61,851 bases of DNA from JAMOAD01 sp023621955 (GTDB taxonomy: Bacteria; Acidobacteriota; Aminicenantia; JAMOAD01), in NCBI GenBank assembly GCA_035403085.1, contig DAONEM010000011.1:1-61851 (forward strand), written 5' to 3'. Below are positions 32,437-38,557 of this stretch, piece after piece; position 1 is the first letter of the stretch, and each line of letters opens with the position of its first letter. The notes beneath the pieces were generated by a model, which worked only from the letters and a program-made list of their open reading frames with translations, did no database searches and was not told the DNA's origin. The translations under genes and the position numbers were made by a program.

Positions 32437-33183
32437 TTACTGGAATCTAAAGGTAACTGTGAGTGTAAACTTCACCGGCTTGGGAACCCCGTCGATGACC
32501 ATGGGTTCGAAGAGCCACTTCTTAACGGCGTCGATGGCCGACTGGTTCAGCAAGGGATGACCGCGGAGGATGGTGATATCCTTCACGTTTCCCCGAATAT
32601 CGGTCTGGCACTCAAGGATAACGACGCCTGTGATACGCGCCTGACGGGCCGCTTCAGGATAGGTGGGGTCCACCTTCCGAATAATGGCGGGGGGTTTGAT
32701 GATACGGACAGATGGGGCTCTTTCTACTTCATCCGCACTGTTGCCGCTTGTTAAGACGCCGCCCAAGACGCCACCCAAGACGCCTCCAACGACACCACCT
32801 TCGATACCGCCCTCGACGCCGCCTTCAACGCCGAAATCGCTGAAGCTCTCTTCTGCGATCTCTTCAGGCACTTCGAGAGGGACTGCAAAGGCTCCCGCTT
32901 TGATCTCCTTGGTCTGAACCTCTTCTGCCTTTTTCTGCTCGGCCTCTTTGTTCACTTTCTTCTTGGCCGGGGGTGGGGGCGGAGGGGGGGGAGGCGGGGT
33001 TGCGGCCAAAAAGGCCGTCGTGATAGTGATGGTCGGAAGGGTCTGCGCGGTCATCAAAGGAACGACGATGATTGCTCCGAAAGCCACCGCATGAAAGATG
33101 AAGGCACCAATGAGAGTATACTTAAACTTGGTCCCGTCCTTCTTTTTGTTGTAGGTGGAATCAATCATCCAATCTGAAAACAT
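32437..33183 (-). CDS. tonB: TonB-family energy transducer with Gly-Gly repeat
   Basis: A 248-residue protein. It has a cytoplasmic start, one membrane helix (about 23-41), a run of ten prolines near residue 65, and a charged Lys/Glu linker. Then comes a repeat of the type VEGG-VEGG-IEGG-VVGG-VLGG-VLGG-VL. The C-terminal TonB domain starts near DPTYPEAARQARITGVVILECQTD and ends KFTLTVTFRFQ. GGAGGA precedes the ATG at 33183; the frame opens four codons earlier with a TTG. TonB couples ExbBD to outer-membrane receptors, none of which is encoded in the window. The Gly-Gly repeat is typical of acidobacterial-type TonBs. Confidence 0.9.
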   Translation of the reverse strand: MFSDWMIDSTYNKKKDGTKFKYTLIGAFIFHAVAFGAIIVVPLMTAQTLPTITITTAFLAATPPPPPPPPPPAKKKVNKEAEQKKAEEVQTKEIKAGAFAVPLEVPEEIAEESFSDFGVEGGVEGGIEGGVVGGVLGGVLGGVLTSGNSADEVERAPSVRIIKPPAIIRKVDPTYPEAARQARITGVVILECQTDIRGNVKDITILRGHPLLNQSAIDAVKKWLFEPMVIDGVPKPVKFTLTVTFRFQ

Positions 33184-33196
33184 ATCGTCCTCCAAC

Positions 33197-33613
33197 CTAA
33201 ACGTTCTTATTCGGCATTATATCCCAAGTGAAAAGGTGAAGCAAGAAGGAACGGTTCCCTTTTCTTGGGACATAGCTCTCTCTTACACACCAACGGTTTT
33301 CCCCTTCTTTGGAAGCCGTTCTTCCTAAACGCCGACCCTCTCCCTGGGGGAGAGAGTCAGGCATCCCTTCCGATGAAGAATCCCCTTTGGTCTTTTTCCC
33401 CCCTTCGGCGGAACTCTCCCAGGAGAGAGACCCTGCGGAGAGAAGAGACCCATAGCCCTGGGGAAGGTAGGTTTTAACGGCCCAGGGCCCTTGGGCGAAG
33501 AGGCCTTCAACGGGTGGGGTGAGGTGAAAAAGGAGGACCTTGGAGAGGGTCACCATCGACTCGCCCCCCCTCCTCTCTGCCGCGACAAGAACGCTCTTCC
33601 CTGGAGCGGGCAT
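33197..33613 (-). CDS. doubtful hypothetical protein between tilS and tonB
   Basis: A 138-codon open frame whose ATG at 33613 has an excellent AAGGAGG 5 nt upstream. The composition is odd (Gly, Ser, Arg and Lys rich, no clear domain) and its 3' end runs through the tonB promoter. An early hydrophobic patch (VTLSKVLLFHL) is the only structure visible. It may be a real orphan, a decayed gene, or an untranslated spacer. The remainder of 33614-33714 contains only the AT-rich stretch before this ATG. Confidence 0.3.
   Translation of the reverse strand: MPAPGKSVLVAAERRGGESMVTLSKVLLFHLTPPVEGLFAQGPWAVKTYLPQGYGSLLSAGSLSWESSAEGGKKTKGDSSSEGMPDSLPQGEGRRLGRTASKEGENRWCVRESYVPRKGNRSFLLHLFTWDIMPNKNV
33216..33244 (-). 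promoter_or_regulatory. sigma70 promoter of tonB-exbB-exbD
   Basis: On the minus strand TTGCTT (33239-33244), 17 bp, TATAAT (33216-33221), giving a leader of about 25 nt with GGAGGA. No obvious Fur box is present. Confidence 0.55.
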
Positions 33614-33714
33614 TGGGGCCTCCTTATTAAAGTGAGCTTCACACATAATATATGCTGAAAACGTGAAAATGAGAGAAATTTCTTCCCCGTTACGGCGACT
33701 TCCTCTCTCCGGGC

Positions 33715-35073
33715 TCACTCCTCACCGGAGGGAACCCTCTCGATGAGCAGGATTCTTCGGCTCCCGTCGGTTAACCGCCTCTTTTCACAGACCGGGATTC
33801 CCGGAACCCACAGAATCTCCCCTTCCCCATCTTCGAAGAGGGGCAAACAGCCTCTGGAAAATCTGTCGACCCCCCTCTCCCTCAAGACCTCTTTAAGCCG
33901 CCTCCTCTTCCCCCCCATACCCCAGGGTCTGATCCGGTCCCCCTCCCTTCGGTTGCGAACGGTGACGGGCCCTCTTACGCTCTCGTAGTCGAGGAGGGCT
34001 CGGCGGGAGTCGTCGAAGCAGGGGCGGGGTTCCCCCTCTCCCAGGAGGCGCAGAAGGTACCTCTCCCCTGTAGGAAGGGTGACCTCTCCGAGCCCCTCCG
34101 CCAAGACGATGAGGAAGGGAACGCTCTGAGCTCTCATGGGGGAAAGTCTTCCAGCGGATCTCTCCAGGACCAGATCGGGCAGGGAGACCCTATCGCCGTT
34201 TCTCATCCCGAGAACCGCTTCGCAGTGGACCCTCTCGATCCTTCTCAGATTCCCCCTCAGCCGGAGCAGGTAGGCCCTGACGACCCTCCTTGCCAAGGCA
34301 CGGGGGAGATCCTCGAAGCCTTCCAGTTCCAGAGAGTCGCCCTCCCTCAGGCGGTTTTTCAACCAAGCCTCGGCCTGCCCCTCCAGGTAGAGGCTCTCCT
34401 CCCGAAGAATGTCCGCCTCCCTGGCCAGAATCGGCTCCACCTCTTCGGTGAAATGCTCCTTGAGAAAGGGGATCAGACGATGGCGGACACGGTTTCTCAG
34501 GAAGCGTTCATCACAGTTCGAGGGATCTTCCAGGAAGGGAAGCCCCAGCCTCTGGAGGTAGAGAAGGAGTTCGGCCTTGGGAATGTCCAGGAGGGGGCGG
34601 ATGATCCACCCCTCCCTCTTCCTGGGTATCGAGGCGAGACCTTCGCTGCCGCTTCCCCGAAGGAGCCGCATGAGGAAGGTTTCTGTCTGATCGTCCCGGG
34701 TATGGGCCGTGGCGACGCTGTCCCACCCTCCCCTCTCCCTCTCCTGGCGGAAGGCTTCGTACCGGAACTCCCGGGCCCTCTCTTCCAGGTTTCCCCCTGC
34801 CGTGGGATTCCAGTGGACAACCCTGAGAGGGAGATCGACCTGTTCGGCGAAACGCCGCAGATGCTCCTCCTCTCCATCGCTCTCCGGCCGCAACCGGTGG
34901 TTGATGTGGAGGATTCCCAAGGTAAAGGGGATCTTTGTTCTCAGCTTCATGAGGAGAAGAACCAAAGCCGTGGAATCGGCTCCCCCGGAACAGGCCGCGA
35001 GAACGCGGTCCCCCGGAGAAATGAGGCCGTCCTTTTGAACGCTCTCCCTGACTCTTCTGTAGAGGGCAAACAT
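33715..35073 (-). CDS. tilS: tRNA(Ile)-lysidine synthase
   Basis: Attaches lysine to C34 of the CAU anticodon of tRNA-Ile2, changing both its codon and its amino-acid identity. The 452 residues begin with the PP-loop ATPase motif SGGADS (about 30-35), followed by HINHRLRPES, TAHTRDDQTETFLMRLLRGSG and the DPSNCDERFLRNRVRHRLIP segment. A C-terminal RNA-binding domain contains RREGDRIRPWGMGGKRRRLKEVL. There is no Shine-Dalgarno; the ATG lies only 13 nt after the end of a CAU tRNA gene on the same strand, so tRNA processing should leave a very short leader. Confidence 0.93.
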   Translation of the reverse strand: MFALYRRVRESVQKDGLISPGDRVLAACSGGADSTALVLLLMKLRTKIPFTLGILHINHRLRPESDGEEEHLRRFAEQVDLPLRVVHWNPTAGGNLEERAREFRYEAFRQERERGGWDSVATAHTRDDQTETFLMRLLRGSGSEGLASIPRKREGWIIRPLLDIPKAELLLYLQRLGLPFLEDPSNCDERFLRNRVRHRLIPFLKEHFTEEVEPILAREADILREESLYLEGQAEAWLKNRLREGDSLELEGFEDLPRALARRVVRAYLLRLRGNLRRIERVHCEAVLGMRNGDRVSLPDLVLERSAGRLSPMRAQSVPFLIVLAEGLGEVTLPTGERYLLRLLGEGEPRPCFDDSRRALLDYESVRGPVTVRNRREGDRIRPWGMGGKRRRLKEVLRERGVDRFSRGCLPLFEDGEGEILWVPGIPVCEKRRLTDGSRRILLIERVPSGEE

Positions 35074-35086
35074 GGATGGAAGAAAG

Positions 35087-35158
35087 TGGCGAAGGAGGGA
35101 TTTGAACCCCCGACACAGCGGATATGAGCCGCTTGCTCTACCCCTGAGCTACTCCGCC
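35087..35158 (-). tRNA. tRNA with CAU anticodon (elongator Met; Ile2 possible)
   Basis: A complete 72 nt cloverleaf. The acceptor stem GGCGGAG/CTTCGCC is followed by an A73 discriminator. The D arm is GCTC/GAGC, the anticodon stem AGCGG/CCGCT with loop CTCATAT, and the T arm GGGGG/CCCTC with TTCAAAT. The 3' CCA is not encoded, consistent with the CCA-adding enzyme gene at 40.8 kb. CAU is shared by initiator Met, elongator Met and lysidine-modified Ile2. Pairing at position 1-72 argues against the initiator; U38 favours elongator Met, while the neighbour tilS makes Ile2 worth testing. Confidence 0.92.
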
Positions 35159-35169
35159 AACTTGTTGGT

Positions 35170-35199
35170 AGTATACACGAAAGGAAGGGGGCGTTTCAA
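35170..35199 (-). promoter_or_regulatory. promoter of the tRNA-tilS unit
   Basis: On the minus strand TTGAAA (35194-35199), 18 bp, TATACT (35170-35175), about 11 nt before the first tRNA base. The -35 hexamer falls in the loop of the pyrC terminator hairpin. Confidence 0.6.
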
Positions 35200-35212
35200 C
35201 CCCCCTCCTTCC
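35183..35212 (-). terminator. hairpin terminator after pyrC
   Basis: On the minus strand GGAAGG-A-GGG pairs with CCCCCTTCC across a loop containing GTTGAAAC, 5 nt after the pyrC stop, followed by a short T run (TTTCGT). Confidence 0.5.
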
Positions 35213-35216
35213 CTGT

Positions 35217-36488
35217 TTAAAAGACCCGACGTCCCGCCACGAAGGTCATGACAGGCCAGCCTTTAGCCTTCCAGCCCTGGAAAGGCGTGTTTCTCGCGAG
35301 GCTCTGGAACCGTTCACAATCCACGACGACACTCTTCTCGGGGTCGAAGAGCGTGACGTCCCCATCGCTTCCGACGGCGAGGGTCCCTTTCCCGGAGAGG
35401 CCAAGGATCTTGGCCGGGTTCAGGGAGAGCACCTCGACAAAACGTTCAAGAGAGATGAGCTTCGTGGAGACCAAACGGTCGTAGATCAACCCGGCCGCCG
35501 TTTCGAGGCCGATGACCCCGAAGGGAGCGAAATCGAACTCCAACTCCTTCTCGTCCTGGCTGTGGGGGGCATGGTCGGTCGCGATCACGTCGATGATCCC
35601 CTTGGCCAAGGCGTCGACCAGGGAGAGCCTATCCTTCTCCTCCCGCAGGGGGGGCTTGGTCTTGTAGAGGGGAGAGTAGGTGGAGAGGAGGTCCTCGTTC
35701 AAGAGAAGGTGGTGGGGAGTGACTTCGGCGGTCACCTGAAGACCGTCCCTCTTGGCCCTCTCCACGAGTTCCACGCTGAACCGGGAAGAGAGGTGCGCGA
35801 AGTGGATCTTCCCTCCGAACTCCCTGAGAATCTCGATGTCTCTGGCGATGGCGGCCGTCTCGGAGCTGAAGGGGATCCCCTTCAAACCCAACTTATAGGT
35901 AAAGGCGCTGGCGTGGGCTACCCCTTCGCCGGAGAGAACGAGGTCCTCGGCGTGTTCGATGATGATCTTGCCCAAGGTCTTCTGAAACTCCAGGGCCCTG
36001 CGGAGGATGAGGGGGGAACGGATCGGAAAGCCGTCTTCCGAGAAGGCGACCGCTCCGGCCTCGACAATAGAGCCCATCTCGACAAGCTCCTTGCCCTCCT
36101 GCTCCCGGCTCACCGCCGAGATGGGAAAGACTCGGACCGGAGACTCCGCGGCGGCCTTGTCGACGATGAAGGAGGTGATCCCTTCGTTATCGTTCATGGG
36201 CAAGGTGTTGGGCATGGCCGCGATGGAGGTGAAACCTCCCGCGGCGGCGGCACGGCCTCCGCTGGCGATGGTCTCCTTGTATTCGAAACCCGGTTCCCTC
36301 AGGTGAACGTGCATATCGATGAGTCCGGGGAAGACCAGAAGCCCTTTGGCGTCCACGGTTTCCGCACCGGGAACGGAGAGGTTCTTCCCGATCTTGACGA
36401 CCTTCCCCCCGTCGATGAGGAGATCGGTCTCTTCGTTCAGCTTCTGGGCGGGGTCGACAACCCGACCCTTCTTAATGATCAAGCTCAT
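35217..36488 (-). CDS. pyrC: dihydroorotase
   Basis: Third enzyme of pyrimidine synthesis; cyclises carbamoyl aspartate to dihydroorotate. The 423-residue amidohydrolase has the metal-binding DMHVHLREPG near residue 60, later metal-ligand His residues in IIEHAED and VTPHHLLL, and ATDHAPHS with the catalytic Asp. It is the type I (PyrC/PyrX-like) length. AGGAGG precedes the ATG, which overlaps the pyrB end by 17 nt. Some close relatives pair with PyrB in a complex; the order pyrR-pyrB-pyrC here favours an active enzyme. Confidence 0.93.
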   Translation of the reverse strand: MSLIIKKGRVVDPAQKLNEETDLLIDGGKVVKIGKNLSVPGAETVDAKGLLVFPGLIDMHVHLREPGFEYKETIASGGRAAAAGGFTSIAAMPNTLPMNDNEGITSFIVDKAAAESPVRVFPISAVSREQEGKELVEMGSIVEAGAVAFSEDGFPIRSPLILRRALEFQKTLGKIIIEHAEDLVLSGEGVAHASAFTYKLGLKGIPFSSETAAIARDIEILREFGGKIHFAHLSSRFSVELVERAKRDGLQVTAEVTPHHLLLNEDLLSTYSPLYKTKPPLREEKDRLSLVDALAKGIIDVIATDHAPHSQDEKELEFDFAPFGVIGLETAAGLIYDRLVSTKLISLERFVEVLSLNPAKILGLSGKGTLAVGSDGDVTLFDPEKSVVVDCERFQSLARNTPFQGWKAKGWPVMTFVAGRRVF

Positions 36489-37404
36489 TGGTTCCTCCTG
36501 AGATCAGATAGAGCACCGCCATCCTCACGGCAACCCCGTTGGTCACCTGGTCAAGAATCACCGACTGCTCCCCGTCGGCCACCTCTTTCATCAGCTCGAC
36601 TCCCCGGTTGATCGGACCGGGGTGGAGCAGGAGGGCGTTCTTGTCGGCCCTCTTCATTCTCTCCGGGGTCATCTGGTAGTACTTCCTGTACTCCCTCAGG
36701 CTGGGGAAGAAGATCCCGCTCAGACGCTCCCTCTGGATCCGGAGCATCATGACGATGTCGGACCCCTCTAAGGCCTTGTCCAGGTCGTACTCGACCTCCA
36801 CGCCCAGCTCCTTGAACTCTTCAGGAACCAGGGGAACCGGCCCGGAGAGGGTGATACGGGTGTTGTAGTTCCTGAGCAGGAAGATGTTGGACCTGGCCAC
36901 GCGGCTGTGGAGGACATCTCCGACAATGGTGACCTTCAGACCGTCCAGAGAGCCCTTCTTCTGACGGATCGTCAGGGCGTCCAGGAGGGCTTGAGTGGGG
37001 TGCTCATGGGCTCCGTCTCCGGCATTCACCACGGAATACTTGGTAAAAGAGGAGAGGTACTGGGCAGAGCCCGAGGCGGCGTGACGGATCACAAAGATGT
37101 CCGGATGCATCGCCTCGATGTTCTGAACCGTATCCCGGAAGGTCTCCCCTTTGGAGAGGCTCGAGGAGCTTCCTGAGAAGTTGAGCAGGTCCGCGGAAAG
37201 CCTCTTTGCCGCCAGCTCGAAGGAGATGCGGGTCCTCGTGCTGTTTTCGAAGAAGAGGTTGACCACCGTCTTTCCCCTCAGGGCGGGGACCTTCTTCACG
37301 TTCCTGGTGGAAACCTCCAGCATACTGTCCGCCGTGTCGAGGATGTGGTCTATCTCCTCTCTCTTGAGGTCTTCGATGCCGATCAAGTGTCGCCGTTTGA
37401 ACAT
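36472..37404 (-). CDS. pyrB: aspartate carbamoyltransferase catalytic subunit
   Basis: Condenses carbamoyl phosphate with aspartate, the committed step of pyrimidine synthesis. The 310-residue protein carries the carbamoyl phosphate loop FFENSTRTR (about 52-60), SSLSKGETFRDT, IRHAASGSAQYL and the C-terminal LLHPGPINRGVE. The ATG at 37404 shares one base with the pyrR stop (TGATG) and has GAGGAG upstream. No regulatory pyrI follows; control is presumably through PyrR. Confidence 0.95.
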   Translation of the reverse strand: MFKRRHLIGIEDLKREEIDHILDTADSMLEVSTRNVKKVPALRGKTVVNLFFENSTRTRISFELAAKRLSADLLNFSGSSSSLSKGETFRDTVQNIEAMHPDIFVIRHAASGSAQYLSSFTKYSVVNAGDGAHEHPTQALLDALTIRQKKGSLDGLKVTIVGDVLHSRVARSNIFLLRNYNTRITLSGPVPLVPEEFKELGVEVEYDLDKALEGSDIVMMLRIQRERLSGIFFPSLREYRKYYQMTPERMKRADKNALLLHPGPINRGVELMKEVADGEQSVILDQVTNGVAVRMAVLYLISGGTNELDH

Positions 37405-37943
37405 CACTCCTCCTCGACGATTCGGACCTCGTCCGCGCCGTCGGTCTCTTTCAGTTTCAATTCCACGTTTTCCCTTCGGGAGGTAGGAAGGATCTTCCCC
37501 ACGTAGTCGGCCTGGATGGGGAGCTCCCGGTGGCCGCGGTCGATCAGGACGAGAAGCTGGATCGAGTTGGGACGCCCGAAATCGACGATCGAGTCCAGGG
37601 CCGCCCGAACCGTTCTCCCCGAGAAGAGGACATCGTCCACAAGGATGATGTCTTTGCCGGAGACATCGAAGGGAATCTCCGTCCCCTTCACCAGGGGATG
37701 GGGACCCACCGTTGAGAGGTCATCCCTGTAGAGGGTGATGTCGAGTATGCCCAGGGGGAGAGTCACGCCCTCGCTCTTCTCGATCATCTTCTGGATTCTC
37801 TCCCCGAGAAAAACGCCTCGGGTACGGATTCCGACGATGGCCGTGTTCTTCAGGTCGTGGTTCCGCTCCACCACTTCCATGGCCAACCGCTTGAGAGCGG
37901 CTGCGATCTTCCGGGAGTCCATAATCTTTGCCTTTATCTTCAT
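37404..37943 (-). CDS. pyrR: bifunctional pyrimidine regulator PyrR / uracil phosphoribosyltransferase
   Basis: A 179-residue type I phosphoribosyltransferase. The PRPP-binding signature is ILVDDVLFSGRTVRAAL and the IVGIRTRGVFLGERI loop lies earlier. PyrR both makes UMP from uracil and, in many bacteria, controls pyr operons by binding mRNA. The ATG at 37943 with GGGAGG is clear; an upstream in-frame extension lies in the non-coding leader and the DUF4416 gene and is rejected. The leader of about 15-20 nt is too short for a classical PyrR attenuator, so regulation by mRNA binding at this site is doubtful. Confidence 0.9.
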   Translation of the reverse strand: MKIKAKIMDSRKIAAALKRLAMEVVERNHDLKNTAIVGIRTRGVFLGERIQKMIEKSEGVTLPLGILDITLYRDDLSTVGPHPLVKGTEIPFDVSGKDIILVDDVLFSGRTVRAALDSIVDFGRPNSIQLLVLIDRGHRELPIQADYVGKILPTSRRENVELKLKETDGADEVRIVEEE

Positions 37944-37966
37944 TTCCACCTCCCTTTCGAGGGGGT

Positions 37967-37995
37967 ATTTTAACAGAAAGGGAAGGGTCAGGCAA
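37967..37995 (-). promoter_or_regulatory. sigma70 promoter of pyrR-pyrB-pyrC
   Basis: On the minus strand TTGCCT (37990-37995), 17 bp, TAAAAT (37967-37972). The predicted start, near 37960, leaves a short leader with GGGAGG and no room for an attenuator hairpin. Confidence 0.6.
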
Positions 37996-38028
37996 CGTGA
38001 AAGATGGGGCCGAACCGGAGGGGGACTC

Positions 38029-38553
38029 CTAAGAAACCAGCAGGAGGCGCCGAGCCTGGAAAAAAAAGCTCTTGTACTCCTCCTGCCGGAAATCCGGATA
38101 GGTCCACTCCAACTCCTTGGGACCGGATCGGGTAAAGGTATACTCCAAGTGCGCGTAGATTCCGTTACGCAGCGGAATCCGGTGGGCGAAGTTTTTGGCC
38201 GTGGCCATGATGAGGGAGGAGAGCGAGAGGATCCCGGGGTCCATGTTGACAACTCTCCCGGGGCTTCCCTCCTCCAGACGGAGCCTCTCCTCCAACCTGT
38301 TGGTGAAGAGTTTCACCTCTGGGAGCCTCTCCGGGGGGAACCCTCCCTGGAAGAGAAAGAATCGCCGCAGCAAGGGCTCCCCCATCTCTTTCCCGTAGTA
38401 GTCGCTCGCCGTGAAGGGGAAGGGTTTCGAGGCGATCTCCACCTCCCCCTTCCATCGGCGGGAGAAGAGCCTCAAGGCCTCCTGCCAGGGGGCCTCTTCC
38501 CGGGAGAGGATCCCCAACAGGAGCTTCGCCGGAGGAAAGGGCTGTTCTTTCAC
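38029..38553 (-). CDS. DUF4416 family protein
   Basis: A 174-residue protein matching DUF4416, a family without assigned function. Conserved parts are an opening AKLLLGILSRE, the EVKLFTNRLEERL helix, VNMDPGILSLSSLIMATAKN, the RIPLRNGIYAHLEYTF strand pair and the closing WTYPDFRQEEY. No signal peptide or membrane helix. It follows the TPR protein by 4 nt and may be translated from the same long transcript as cca and rsmI. Confidence 0.75.
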   Translation of the reverse strand: MKEQPFPPAKLLLGILSREEAPWQEALRLFSRRWKGEVEIASKPFPFTASDYYGKEMGEPLLRRFFLFQGGFPPERLPEVKLFTNRLEERLRLEEGSPGRVVNMDPGILSLSSLIMATAKNFAHRIPLRNGIYAHLEYTFTRSGPKELEWTYPDFRQEEYKSFFFQARRLLLVS

Positions 38554-38557
38554 ACCA

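Noticed and set aside
33330..33450. Possible glycine-riboswitch-like elements on the minus strand (GCCGAAGGGG and ACCAAAGGGG pieces)
   Set aside because: The required CTCTCAGG-type strand and the aptamer order are missing, and the downstream gene (tonB) has no glycine link.
37944..38252. N-terminal extension of PyrR
   Set aside because: It covers the promoter and part of the DUF4416 gene in another frame; the ATG at 37943 has a strong ribosome site.
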